Source: Mycolicibacter sinensis
GTDB taxonomy: Bacteria; Actinomycetota; Actinomycetes; Mycobacteriales; Mycobacteriaceae
Assembly: GCF_001667375.1 (NCBI RefSeq)
Contig: NZ_LZIN01000083.1
Coordinates: forward strand, 25,612 to 89,611
Length of the DNA stretch: 64,000 nucleotides
Direction: 5' to 3'
Position 1 is the first letter of the stretch, and each line of letters starts with the position of its first letter. Below, piece by piece: positions 36,650-45,404 of the stretch. The notes beneath the pieces are model-generated. The model saw only the letters and a list, made by a program, of their open reading frames with translations. It was not told where the DNA came from and made no database searches. Position numbers and translations under genes: made by a program.

Positions 36650-37794
36650 GCTTGGTATCCAAGGCTCTTGGCGGCCAGCGAGGTGAGGATTTCGGTGGTT
36701 CCGCCGCCGATCCCGATGATCCGCATGTCCCGGTATTGGCGCTCCACCTCCGATTCGGCCATGTAGCCCATCCCGCCGAACAGCTGCACGGCCTGGTTGG
36801 CCACCCACTCGCCGGCCTCCGCGGCGGTGTTCTTGGCGAAGCACACCTCGGCGATGAGGTTGTACTCCCCGGCCAGCTGCCGCTCGACGACGTGGCGGGT
36901 GTAGACCCGGGCCACGTCGACGCGGCGGGCCATCTCCGCAAGGGTGTTCTGCACGGCCTGCCGGGAGATCAGCGGCCGGCCGAAGGTCTCCCGGTCCCGG
37001 CACCACGCCAGGGTCAGATCCAGGCAGCGCTGCGCGCTGGCGTAGGCCTGCGCGGCCAAACCGACGCGCTCGGAGACGAACGCCGCGGCGATCTGGGCGA
37101 AGCCGGTGTTCTCGGCGCCGACCAGGTTCGCCACCGGCACCCGCGCATCGACGTAGGACAGTTCGGCGGTGTCCGAGGACCGCCAACCCATCTTGTCCAG
37201 CTTGCGGGTCACCTCAAAACCCGGCGTGCCGCGCTCGACCACCAGCAGTGACACCCCGGCCGCGCCCGGCCCGCCGGTGCGCACCGCGGTGACCACATAG
37301 TCGGCGCGCACCGCGGAGGTGATGAAGGTCTTGGACCCGTTGACCACATAGTGGTCACCGTCCAGGCGCGCGGTGGTGCGCAGGTGGCCGACGTCCGAGC
37401 CGCCACCGGGTTCGGTGATGGCCAGCGACCCGATCTTCTCCCCGGCCAGGGTGGGAGCGACGAACTCCTCGATCAGCCGGGTATCGCCCGAGGCGATCAT
37501 GTGCGGCACCGCGATACCGCAGGTGAACAGCGAGGCGAACACCCCGCCGGGGGCCCCGGCCTGGTGCATCTCCTCGCAGATGACCAGCGCGTCGGCACCG
37601 TCGCCGCCAGCGCCGCCGACTTCCTCGGGGAAGCCGGCGCCCAGCAGTCCCGCCTCGGCGGCTTTGCGGTGCAGCTCGCGGGGCAACTCGCCGGTGCGTT
37701 CCCACTCATCGATGTTCGGTGCGATCTCGCGTTCGACGAAAGCGCGCACGGTCTTGCGCAACGCGTCACGCTCGGGGGAGGTCCAGATGCTCAC
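36646..37794 (-). CDS. fadE13: Acyl-CoA dehydrogenase
   Basis: This 382-residue flavoprotein has SLAITEPGGGSDVGHLRTTA, VNGSKTFITSAVRADYVV and the C-terminal VQLFGGMGYMAESEVERQYRD. GTG at 37794 gives the expected start (SIWTSPERDALRKTV); the longer frame upstream lies inside the AtuA-like gene. In terpenoid-degradation operons the matching enzyme oxidises citronellyl-CoA. It overlaps its neighbours by 4 bases on each side. Confidence 0.9.
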   Translation of the reverse strand: MSIWTSPERDALRKTVRAFVEREIAPNIDEWERTGELPRELHRKAAEAGLLGAGFPEEVGGAGGDGADALVICEEMHQAGAPGGVFASLFTCGIAVPHMIASGDTRLIEEFVAPTLAGEKIGSLAITEPGGGSDVGHLRTTARLDGDHYVVNGSKTFITSAVRADYVVTAVRTGGPGAAGVSLLVVERGTPGFEVTRKLDKMGWRSSDTAELSYVDARVPVANLVGAENTGFAQIAAAFVSERVGLAAQAYASAQRCLDLTLAWCRDRETFGRPLISRQAVQNTLAEMARRVDVARVYTRHVVERQLAGEYNLIAEVCFAKNTAAEAGEWVANQAVQLFGGMGYMAESEVERQYRDMRIIGIGGGTTEILTSLAAKSLGYQA

Positions 37795-39506
37795 AGTGTC
37801 CCTTCTGACAGCAACGGTTCGGGAATGTCGACATGACGGCTGCGCAGCCATTCGCCCAACCCCTTGGCCTGCGGATCGAATCGGGCTTGGTAGGCCACGC
37901 CCTGCCCGAGGATGTCTTCGACGACGAAGTTCACCGCCCGCAGCTTGGGCAGCACATGCCGGGTGACCGGCAGCTCGGCGGTCTCGGGCAGCAACTCCCG
38001 CAGCTTCTGCACGGTCAGCGTGTGGACCAGCCAGCGCCACTGGTCGTCGGTGCGCACCCAGACCCCGACGTTGGCCGAGCCGCCCTTGTCGCCGCTGCGG
38101 GCGCCGGCGATCAACCCCAACGGCGCACGCCGGGTCGGGCCCGCCGGCAGCGGCTCGGGCAGGGCAGGGTCCTCGGCCGGCTCGAGGGTGCGGGTCTCGG
38201 TCGCGGCCGGGATATCCACCCGGGTGCCGTCGGCGTGCACCGCGACGTGCGGCACCGCCGCTGCGTCGACGTAGCCCGGCGTGAAGACGCCGTAGACCTG
38301 GCCCTCGCTGGGCGGGGCGGTGACGCAGAAACCGGGGTAGCTGGCCAGTGCGAGCTCGATACCGGCCGCGGAGAACTTGCGGCCCACGTTGGCCGGGTCC
38401 GGGTCGCGCACCACGCAGTGCAGCAGGGCGCTGGCGGTCTCCTCGGTGTCGGCGTCGGGATGGTCGGTGCGGGCCAGCGTCCACTGCAGCTCGGCCGGCC
38501 GGATGGTCAGCGCTGCTTCGAGCTGGGTGCGCAGCAGCTCGGCCTTTTCTTCGATGTTCAGGCCGGTCAGCACGAACGTGGTGGAGTTGCGGAACCCGCC
38601 GATGCTGTTCAGCGACACCTTGCAGTCCGGTGGTGGCGGCTCACCGGTAACGCCGGAGATCCGCACCCGGTCGGGGCCGTCGGAAGACAGTTCGATGCTG
38701 TCCATCCGGGCGGTGACGTCGGGGTTGGCATAACGGGCCCCGGTGACCTCGTAGAGCAGTTGCGCGCTGACGGTGTCGACGCTGACCAGCCCGCCGGTGC
38801 CGGGATGTTTGGTGATCACCGACGATCCGTCGGCGTGGATCTCGGCGAGCGGGAAGCCGGGATGCAACAGTTGCTCGGTGGGAATCTCGGTGAAGAAGGC
38901 GTAGTTGCCGCCGCTGGCCTGGACACCGCACTCGATCACATGCCCGGCCACCACCGCCCCGGCGAGCCGGTCGTAGTCGGTGCGTTCCCAGCCGAAGTGC
39001 GCGGCGGCGGGCCCGACGATCACCGAGGCGTCGGTGACCCGGCCGGTGATCACCACGTCCGCGCCGCCGGCCAGGCACTCGACGATGCCCCAGCCACCCA
39101 GGTAGGCATTCGCGGTCAGGGGCGTCCCCAATCCGAGCTCGGCGGCGCGGGGGAGCAGGTCGTCTCCCTCGACATGGGCCACCTTGGCCGGGATGCCGAG
39201 GCGGTCGGCCAGTTCGCGCACCGCGGCGGCCAGGCCGGCCGGATTGAGCCCGCCGGCATTGGCCACGATACGAACACCCTTGTCACGAGCCAGGCCGAGG
39301 CATTGTTCGAGCTGGGTGAGGAAGGTCTTGGCGTAGCCGCGCTCGGGATGCTTCATCCGGTCCCGGCCCAGGATCAGCATGGTCAGCTCGGCCAGGTAGT
39401 CGCCGGTGAGATAGTCCAGGTCACCGCCGGTGAGCATCTCCTGCATTGCGGCGTGACGGTCGCCGTAGAAGCCTGAGCAGTTGCCGATCCGAACCGCTGC
39501 TGTCAT
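37791..39506 (-). CDS. AtuA-like acyclic terpene utilisation protein (DUF1446, Rv0976c type)
   Basis: This 571-residue protein has an AtuA-type domain: VRIGNCSGFYGDR at the start, DLDYLTGDYLAEL, ANAGGLNPAGLA and ITGRVTDASVIVGPAAAHFGW, then a C-terminal ~100-residue swivel-like part (APLGLIAGARSGDKGGSANV). AtuA is needed for acyclic terpene growth in Pseudomonas, but its biochemical role is unclear. It heads the operon, behind a palindromic operator. ATG at 39506 is preferred; 39518 is also possible and would add four residues. Confidence 0.85.
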   Translation of the reverse strand: MTAAVRIGNCSGFYGDRHAAMQEMLTGGDLDYLTGDYLAELTMLILGRDRMKHPERGYAKTFLTQLEQCLGLARDKGVRIVANAGGLNPAGLAAAVRELADRLGIPAKVAHVEGDDLLPRAAELGLGTPLTANAYLGGWGIVECLAGGADVVITGRVTDASVIVGPAAAHFGWERTDYDRLAGAVVAGHVIECGVQASGGNYAFFTEIPTEQLLHPGFPLAEIHADGSSVITKHPGTGGLVSVDTVSAQLLYEVTGARYANPDVTARMDSIELSSDGPDRVRISGVTGEPPPPDCKVSLNSIGGFRNSTTFVLTGLNIEEKAELLRTQLEAALTIRPAELQWTLARTDHPDADTEETASALLHCVVRDPDPANVGRKFSAAGIELALASYPGFCVTAPPSEGQVYGVFTPGYVDAAAVPHVAVHADGTRVDIPAATETRTLEPAEDPALPEPLPAGPTRRAPLGLIAGARSGDKGGSANVGVWVRTDDQWRWLVHTLTVQKLRELLPETAELPVTRHVLPKLRAVNFVVEDILGQGVAYQARFDPQAKGLGEWLRSRHVDIPEPLLSEGTL

Positions 39507-39523
39507 CCCACATCCCATTCCTC

Positions 39524-39539
39524 AACCAACCGGTAGGTT
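39524..39539. promoter_or_regulatory. Candidate operator of the acyl-CoA operon
   Basis: AACCAACCGGTAGGTT is a 16-base near-perfect palindrome (7 of 8 arm pairs) 18 bases upstream of the first ATG of the operon. Its form fits a TetR-family site. No regulator gene is adjacent in the window. Confidence 0.6.
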
Positions 39540-39645
39540 AGCCGGTACCGCCGGTGTCGCGTCAAGATGGGCGGCCGGCGCCCGCAGTCGTCGGAAAAGT
39601 CATTTTGGAGCCGACGCTGATCACCCGCTATCCTTTCGGGAGTCC

Positions 39646-39664
39646 GCCGCTGGCGTCTAGCGGC
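39646..39664 (+). repeat. Hairpin in the rpmF leader
   Basis: GCCGCT-GGCGTCT-AGCGGC forms a 6-base-pair stem 30 bases before the L32 start. It could be an mRNA leader structure; significance is unknown. Confidence 0.35.
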
Positions 39665-39693
39665 AACATGTCAACTTGAGGAGAGGCCCGACC

Positions 39694-39867
39694 ATGGCCG
39701 TGCCGAAGCGCAGGATGTCGCGCGCGAACACTCGTTCCCGCCGCGCGCAGTGGAAGGCCGAGGCAACGGGCCTGGTCAACGTGTCGGTCGCCGGCCGCGC
39801 CCACAAGGTGCCGCGGCGGCTGCTCAAGGCGGCCCGCCTGGGTCTGATCGATCTCGACCGCCGCTAA
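39694..39867 (+). CDS. rpmF: 50S ribosomal protein L32
   Basis: This 57-residue protein begins [20 protein letters not shown] and ends [15 protein letters not shown]. It has no Cys, so it belongs to the zinc-independent form of L32. The ATG at 39694 has GAGGAGAGG upstream. It stands alone before mprA, which matches the M. tuberculosis order I recall. Confidence 0.96.
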   Translation: MAVPKRRMSRANTRSRRAQWKAEATGLVNVSVAGRAHKVPRRLLKAARLGLIDLDRR

Positions 39868-39930
39868 AAGGGCTCCGACACGAGCGGCGCTTTACCCACC
39901 AGATCGCCCATCAATGATTGGATAGCACCT

Positions 39931-40623
39931 ATGGCTACCCGGGTACTGGTTGTAGATGATGACCGCGCGGTGCGTGAGTCGCTGCGCAGGTCTCTCTCGT
40001 TCAATGGCTATTCGGTCTCGCTGGCCACCGACGGCGTCGAGGCGCTCGAGGCGATCACCAGCGACCGGCCGGACGCGATGATCCTGGATGTCATGATGCC
40101 GCGGCTCGACGGCCTGGAAGTCTGCCGTCAGCTGCGCAGCACCGGTGACGACCTGCCGATCCTGGTGCTGACCGCCCGCGACTCGGTCTCCGAGCGGGTG
40201 GCCGGCCTGGACGCCGGCGCCGACGACTACCTGCCGAAGCCGTTCGCCCTGGAGGAGCTGCTGGCGCGGATGCGGGCCTTGCTGCGCCGCACCACCGCCG
40301 AGGACCTGTCGGAGTCGGTGGCGATGTCCTTCGAGGATCTGACGCTGGACCCGGTCACCCGCGAGGTCACCCGCGGTGACCGGCAGATCAGCCTGACCCG
40401 CACCGAGTTCGCCTTGCTGGAGATGTTGATCGCCAACCCGCGCCGGGTGCTTACCCGCAGCCGCATCCTCGAGGAGGTGTGGGGCTTCGACTTCCCCACC
40501 TCGGGCAATGCGCTGGAGGTTTACATCGGGTATCTGCGTCGTAAGACCGAAGCCGAAGGGGAGCCGCGGCTGATCTACACCGTGCGCGGGGTGGGTTACG
40601 TGCTTCGCGAGACACCTCCCTGA
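39931..40623 (+). CDS. mprA: Response regulator MprA
   Basis: This 230-residue OmpR-type regulator has a receiver with DDD at 9-11, phospho-Asp 53 in ILDVMMPR and Lys 103 in LPKPFALEE. The winged-helix output domain ends [20 protein letters not shown] and [10 protein letters not shown]. In mycobacteria MprAB responds to envelope stress and controls sigE and pepD. The stop overlaps mprB (TGATG). Confidence 0.95.
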   Translation: MATRVLVVDDDRAVRESLRRSLSFNGYSVSLATDGVEALEAITSDRPDAMILDVMMPRLDGLEVCRQLRSTGDDLPILVLTARDSVSERVAGLDAGADDYLPKPFALEELLARMRALLRRTTAEDLSESVAMSFEDLTLDPVTREVTRGDRQISLTRTEFALLEMLIANPRRVLTRSRILEEVWGFDFPTSGNALEVYIGYLRRKTEAEGEPRLIYTVRGVGYVLRETPP

Positions 40624-42077
40624 TGCAGTTTTTCCACCGGCGGCAGGACGGCGCTTCGGCGCAGAACACATCCCTGTCGCTGCGCTGGCGGGTGATGCTG
40701 CTGGCGATGTCGATGGTGGCGTTGGTAGTGGTGTTGATGGCCGTCGCCGTCTACGCGGTGATCTCGGCGGCGCTGTACAACGACATCGACAATCAGCTGC
40801 AGAGCCGCACCGAGATGCTGATCGCCAGCGGTTCGCTGGCTGCCGATCCGCGCAAGGCGATCGAGGGCACCGCCTACTCCGATGTCAACGCCATGCTGGT
40901 CAACCCCGGCCGGTCGATCTACACCGCCAACCAGCCCGGCCAGCGGCTGCCGGTCGGACAGCAGGAGAAAGCCGTCATCCGCGGCGAGCTGTTTCTGTCG
41001 CGGCGCACCGCGGCCGGCCAGCGGGTGCTGGCGGTGCACCTGCCCAACGGCAGCACGCTGTTGATCTCCAAGAGCCTGGCGCCCACCCGGGCGGTGACGA
41101 TGAAGCTGCGCTGGGTGCTGCTGGTCGTCGGCGGGGTCGGCGTGGTGGTGGCCGCCATCGCCGGCGGGATGGTCACCCGGACTGGCCTGCGGCCGGTGGG
41201 CCGGCTGACCGAGGCGGCCGAACGGGTGGCGCGCACCGATGACCTGCGGCCCATCCCGGTCTACGGCAGCGACGAATTGGCCCGGCTCACCGAGGCGTTC
41301 AATGCGATGCTGCGCGCGCTGGCCGAGTCGCGGGAACGGCAGGCACGGCTGGTCGCCGACGCCGGCCACGAACTGAAGACCCCGCTGACGTCGTTGCGCA
41401 CCAACGTGGAGCTGCTGATGGCCTCCGCGGCGCCGGGCGCCCCGCAGCTACCCGAGGAGGAGATGGCCGAACTGCGCGCGGACGCAATCGGTCAGATCGA
41501 GGAATTATCCACGCTGGTAGGCGATTTGGTGGATCTGACCCGCGATGACCGGCGCGAGGCGGCGTCCGAACAGGTTGATCTCACCGAGGTCGTGGACCGC
41601 AGCATGGAGCGAGTCAGGCGGCGCCGCAACGACATCGACTTCGACATCGAGGTGGTTCCCTGGCACGTCTACGGTGATGCCGCGGGCCTCTCCCGAGCGG
41701 TGCTGAACTTGCTTGACAACGCCGCCAAGTGGAGCCCGTCCGGCGGGATCGTCCGGTTGCGGATGCGTCAGATCGACCCGTCGCACATGGAGATGGTGGT
41801 GTCCGACCTGGGGCCGGGAATTCCGGAGAACGAGCGGGACTTGGTGTTCGAGCGCTTCTTCCGGTCCGATCAGGCCCGCGCGATGCCCGGGTCCGGCCTG
41901 GGCCTGGCGATCGTCAAACAGGTGGTGCTCAAGCATGGCGGGGCGATCACCATCGAAGACACCATTCCCGGCGGTCAGCCGCCCGGGACGTCGATCCGGA
42001 TGGTGCTGCCCGGTGGGCCCCCGTCCGCCGGCGAGATACCGGCCACGTCGGTCACAGGCGGTTCTCAGTCCATGTAG
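40623..42077 (+). CDS. mprB: Sensor histidine kinase MprB
   Basis: This 484-residue kinase has two membrane helices (residues ~22-50 and ~163-184) around a ~110-residue outside domain, then HAMP, a dimerisation domain with phospho-His 249 in ADAGHELKTPLTSL and an ATP domain with N-box (LNLLDNAAKW) and GSGLGLAIVKQ. Its outside domain is thought to sense misfolded proteins together with DnaK and PepD in M. tuberculosis. Confidence 0.95.
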   Translation: MQFFHRRQDGASAQNTSLSLRWRVMLLAMSMVALVVVLMAVAVYAVISAALYNDIDNQLQSRTEMLIASGSLAADPRKAIEGTAYSDVNAMLVNPGRSIYTANQPGQRLPVGQQEKAVIRGELFLSRRTAAGQRVLAVHLPNGSTLLISKSLAPTRAVTMKLRWVLLVVGGVGVVVAAIAGGMVTRTGLRPVGRLTEAAERVARTDDLRPIPVYGSDELARLTEAFNAMLRALAESRERQARLVADAGHELKTPLTSLRTNVELLMASAAPGAPQLPEEEMAELRADAIGQIEELSTLVGDLVDLTRDDRREAASEQVDLTEVVDRSMERVRRRRNDIDFDIEVVPWHVYGDAAGLSRAVLNLLDNAAKWSPSGGIVRLRMRQIDPSHMEMVVSDLGPGIPENERDLVFERFFRSDQARAMPGSGLGLAIVKQVVLKHGGAITIEDTIPGGQPPGTSIRMVLPGGPPSAGEIPATSVTGGSQSM

Positions 42078-42122
42078 GCATGGTGGTGAAGCAACTTCGC
42101 GTCTCTAGGAGCAGGCAACGAC

Positions 42123-43433
42123 ATGGTGAACCACCCGGGTTACCCCCCGCCGCGGCAACAGCCGGGCCAGGGCGGGCAGCGGCCCCAGCCGCAGCAGCCG
42201 TACGACTGGCGCTATGCCCAGTCGGCGGCTCAGCGGCCGCAGCAGCCCGCCTACCGCGCCGGCTATGACGGCTCCTACGGCCGGCCGCCGTTCCCGGGTC
42301 CGGGCCTGCCCCCGAAGCGCCCGCGCGCCGGGGCGTTGGTGGCCGGTGCGGCCGCTATCGCGGTGTTGTCGGGCGTGACCGGCGGCGTGGTGGGCTCGGC
42401 GATGCGCTCCGACCATAAACCGGTCGCCGGTGGTAGCCACAGCAGCCTCCAGTCGCCGGGTGTGCCTGCCGCGGTGACCCTGCCCGACGGTTCGGTCGAG
42501 AAGGTCGCGGCGAAGGTGGTGCCCAGCGTCGTCATGCTGGAGACCGATCTGGGCCGCCAGTCCGAGGAGGGCTCGGGCATCATCCTGTCGGCCGACGGAA
42601 TGATCCTGACCAACAACCACGTGGTGGCCGCCGCGGCCAAGGCCGATGCGACCTCCAAGGCCCCGCCGAGGACCACGGTGACGTTCTTCGACGGACGTAC
42701 CGCATCGTTCAGCGTGGTGGGCACGGACCCGGCCAGCGACATCGCCGTGGTGCGCGTGCAGGGGGTCTCTGATCTGACCCCGATCACGCTCGGTTCCTCG
42801 GCTGACCTGCGGGTGGGCCAGCACGTGGTGGCGGTCGGGTCGCCGCTGGGCCTGGAGGGCACGGTGACCACCGGCATCGTCAGCGCGCTCAACCGGCCGG
42901 TGTCCACCAGCGGTGAGGCGGGCAACCAGAACACCGTGCTGGACGCGATCCAGACCGATGCCGCCATCAACCCGGGCAACTCGGGCGGGGCGCTGGTCAA
43001 CATGAACGGCGACCTGGTGGGGATCAACTCGGCGATCGCGACGATGGGCGGGGACTCCGCCGAAGCCCAGAGCGGCTCCATCGGCCTGGGTTTCGCGATT
43101 CCGGTGGACCAGGCCAAGCGGATCGCCGACGAGCTCATCAACTCGCCGGATCACACCGCATCGCACGCCTCGCTGGGGGTGCGGGTCACCAGTGAGCGCA
43201 GCCTGCACGGCGCGAAGGTGGTCGAGGTGGTGCCGGGGGAGGCGGCGGCGAAAGGCGGACTGCCGGAAGGCGTGACCGTGACCGCATTCGACAAACGCCC
43301 GATCGGCAGCGCCGACGCCCTGGTGGCCGCCGTTCGGTCCAAGGCGCCCGGCGACCAGGTGACGCTGACCTACCTGGATGCCAGCGGAGCGTCCAAGACG
43401 GTGCAGGTCACCCTGGGTAAAGCCCCGCAGTGA
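42123..43433 (+). CDS. pepD: HtrA-like serine protease PepD
   Basis: This 436-residue protease has a cytosolic Pro/Gln-rich N-terminus, one membrane helix (residues ~69-94), a trypsin-like domain with His 166 (TNNHVV), Asp 206 (ASDIAVV) and Ser 287 (PGNSGGA), and a C-terminal PDZ domain from about residue 335. It is the periplasmic protease of the MprAB stress system. ATG at 42123 is preceded by AGGAGCAGG. Confidence 0.95.
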   Translation: MVNHPGYPPPRQQPGQGGQRPQPQQPYDWRYAQSAAQRPQQPAYRAGYDGSYGRPPFPGPGLPPKRPRAGALVAGAAAIAVLSGVTGGVVGSAMRSDHKPVAGGSHSSLQSPGVPAAVTLPDGSVEKVAAKVVPSVVMLETDLGRQSEEGSGIILSADGMILTNNHVVAAAAKADATSKAPPRTTVTFFDGRTASFSVVGTDPASDIAVVRVQGVSDLTPITLGSSADLRVGQHVVAVGSPLGLEGTVTTGIVSALNRPVSTSGEAGNQNTVLDAIQTDAAINPGNSGGALVNMNGDLVGINSAIATMGGDSAEAQSGSIGLGFAIPVDQAKRIADELINSPDHTASHASLGVRVTSERSLHGAKVVEVVPGEAAAKGGLPEGVTVTAFDKRPIGSADALVAAVRSKAPGDQVTLTYLDASGASKTVQVTLGKAPQ

Positions 43434-43536
43434 CGGGTTGGTGACTCTGGCTGGGTTCGTGCGGAGGTTCCAGCTTCGCCTCTCCTTCGTCGAGCCTCGC
43501 TGAACCGCCGAGAATCCGCGATATACGGTTGCACCC

Positions 43537-44031
43537 ATGGAACAGACCCCAGAACTCGCCGGCCGCGCGCTCGTCGTCGTCGTCGACGACCGCACCGCGC
43601 ACGGCGACGAGGACCACAGCGGTCCGTTGGTCACCGAACTGCTGGCCGAGGGCGGTTTCCTGGTCGACGGCGTGGTCGCCGTCGCCAACGACGAGGTCGA
43701 GATCCGCAACGCGCTGAACACGGCGGTGATCGGCGGAGTCGACCTGGTGGTCTCGGTCGGCGGGACCGGGGTCACCCCGCGCGACGTCGCCCCGGAGGCC
43801 ACCCGCGACATTCTGGACCGCGAGATCCTCGGCATCTCCGAGGCGCTGCGCGCCTCCGCCCTGGCCGCCGGGATCACCGACGCCGGGTTGTCGCGCGGCC
43901 TGGCCGGGATCTCGGGCAGCACCCTGGTGGTCAACCTGGCCGGTTCCCGTGCTGCGGTGCGCGACGGGATGGCGACGCTGAACCCGCTGGCGGCCAACAT
44001 CATCGGCCAGCTGTCCAGCCTGGAGATCTAG
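43537..44031 (+). CDS. moaB2: Molybdenum cofactor biosynthesis protein MoaB
   Basis: This 164-residue MogA/MoaB-fold protein has DLVVSVGGTGVTPRDVAPEA and ISGSTLVVNLAGSRAAVRDG, which are the molybdopterin-binding motifs. It may adenylylate molybdopterin. Position after pepD matches moaB2 of M. tuberculosis. Confidence 0.92.
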   Translation: MEQTPELAGRALVVVVDDRTAHGDEDHSGPLVTELLAEGGFLVDGVVAVANDEVEIRNALNTAVIGGVDLVVSVGGTGVTPRDVAPEATRDILDREILGISEALRASALAAGITDAGLSRGLAGISGSTLVVNLAGSRAAVRDGMATLNPLAANIIGQLSSLEI

Positions 44032-44036
44032 CGCCC

Positions 44037-44153
44037 ATGCCCGGCCTCGGCGAGCACCAGGAGTCCTCCGACGAGCGCGACCCGGACGACGCCCGGGAGA
44101 TCGAGGAGCGCGAGCGGTGGCTGCGGGACAACGTCCCGCCACATCACGGTTGA
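44037..44153 (+). CDS. Small acidic protein, 38 residues
   Basis: A short frame begins 5 bases after moaB2 and reads MPGLGEHQESSDERDPDDAR and then REIEERERWLRDNVPPHHG in overlapping order. The end WLRDNVPPHH resembles the WLR-N-PPH tail seen in many small actinobacterial proteins. The charged helix and tight spacing suggest a real gene co-transcribed with moaB2. It has no known function. A hairpin follows the stop directly. Confidence 0.65.
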   Translation: MPGLGEHQESSDERDPDDAREIEERERWLRDNVPPHHG

Positions 44154-44172
44154 GATTCGACTTCGCCGAATC
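44154..44172 (+). terminator. Short hairpin after the 38-residue gene
   Basis: GATTCG-ACTTCGC-CGAATC begins right after the stop codon. There is no U-tract, so termination is only likely. Confidence 0.45.
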
Positions 44173-44257
44173 ACCCGCGCCGATGAGTTAACGGCCATTA
44201 CGGTTCGCTTGGGCGGCGCAGGCTGCCCGCAGTGATTCCGGCCGGAAGGGGTGCACG

Positions 44258-44689
44258 GTGTTAAAAGGGTTCAAGAACTTTCTGATGCGAGACGACGTCA
44301 TCACCGTCGCCATCGGTCTGGTGGTGGCGCTGGCGTTCTCCAACCTGGTCAAAGCCTTCACCGACAGCGTGATCAACCCGCTGGTCTCGGCCGCGCAGCC
44401 GGACACCGCCGGGCTGGGGCTGGGTTATCAACTGGGGGCGGAGGGCAACGAGGCCACCTTCATCGACCTCGGCGCCTTCATCTCGGCGATCATCTACTTC
44501 ATCGTGTTCATGGCGACCGTCTACTTCTTCATCGTGTTGCCCTACAAGGGCATTCAGAAGCGGCGGGGCAAGTCGGTGTTCGGCGACCCGGCGCCGACCA
44601 AGACCTGCCCGGAGTGCAAGTCCGAGATCGACCCGGAAGCGACCAAGTGCAAGTTCTGCGCCAGCCCGCAGCCCGCTGCCGCTGCTTGA
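44258..44689 (+). CDS. mscL: Large-conductance mechanosensitive channel with zinc ribbon
   Basis: This 143-residue channel protein starts MLKGFKNFLMRDDVITVAIG, with two membrane helices (residues ~14-40 and ~72-96) around a loop. It opens under membrane tension to release solutes. The C-terminus lacks the usual MscL helix and instead carries a four-Cys zinc ribbon, Cys 117, 120, 131 and 134 (CPEC...CKFC). GTG at 44258 is preceded by GGAAGGGG. From memory, the M. tuberculosis mscL lies here on the other strand. Confidence 0.85.
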   Translation: MLKGFKNFLMRDDVITVAIGLVVALAFSNLVKAFTDSVINPLVSAAQPDTAGLGLGYQLGAEGNEATFIDLGAFISAIIYFIVFMATVYFFIVLPYKGIQKRRGKSVFGDPAPTKTCPECKSEIDPEATKCKFCASPQPAAAA

Positions 44690-44693
44690 CGAG

Positions 44694-45338
44694 TCAGCGC
44701 AGGGTGAGGGTCACCGCCTGAGCCAGCGCGGCACCGGCCACCGCCACCGCGGCGGTGGCCGGCAACGCCACCAACACCACCCGATCGTCATGGTTCTGCT
44801 TGTCCGATACCAGCACCACGACGCCGCCGGACGCCAGCACCCTGGGCGCGCCGGGCGGCTCGGCCGCGTCGTCGGCCGTCACCACATCCACGACGTCGCC
44901 GGGGCGAACCAAATCGACCAATGCGGCGTCGGCCGGGTGCACGCCGACGACGCGGGCGTCCGGCCCGGCGGCCGCTTCGGTCAGCCGGCTGCCCAGTAGA
45001 CGGACATCGGTGAGCACCTCGCCGCGGCGTGCCGGACCGGCCAGCGTGGCGTGCAGCACCGACGACACCTCGGTGACAACACCGTCGGGAACCGTTCGAG
45101 CAGAGTGGTTTTCGACTGAGACGTCAGCGGCGGTCAGCGTCGTGCCGGGCGCGAGGTCGCGGCCGGCCACCACCACGTCGATGCGGTCGCCCTGCGGATC
45201 GGAGCGGATCGCTGCGACGCCGGCCAACACCACCAGGGCGCCGGCGGCCGCCCGCCGGGCGCGCATGGTGCGGCTCCAATCCGGCCGCAGCGCCTGCGAG
45301 ACGCGGGAGATCAAGGTCGGGTTGAGCGACTCGCCCAT
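44694..45338 (-). CDS. SAF-domain membrane protein (CpaB/RcpC-like)
   Basis: This 214-residue protein has an N-terminal membrane segment (AAAGALVVLAGVAAI, residues ~30-44), then a SAF domain (VVVAGRDLAPGTTLTAADV) and a second domain (LVRPGDVVDVVTAD). Related proteins assemble Flp pili, but no pilus genes are near. A C-terminal hydrophobic stretch (TAAVAVAGAALAQAV) may be a second anchor. It faces mscL convergently with a 4-base gap. Confidence 0.75.
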   Translation of the reverse strand: MGESLNPTLISRVSQALRPDWSRTMRARRAAAGALVVLAGVAAIRSDPQGDRIDVVVAGRDLAPGTTLTAADVSVENHSARTVPDGVVTEVSSVLHATLAGPARRGEVLTDVRLLGSRLTEAAAGPDARVVGVHPADAALVDLVRPGDVVDVVTADDAAEPPGAPRVLASGGVVVLVSDKQNHDDRVVLVALPATAAVAVAGAALAQAVTLTLR

Positions 45339-45404
45339 GGCGCAACGGTAGGCGCCCGGCCCGCCCGGGACAGTCGGCCCGGGTGCGGGCCTGTGGATAA
45401 CGGG

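Noticed and set aside
33048..36941. 1297-residue single frame suggesting a giant carboxylase fusion
   Set aside because: The first ~630 residues are low-complexity out-of-frame sequence of accD2 and fadE13. True accA2 starts at 35045 and the separate accD2 frame is complete.
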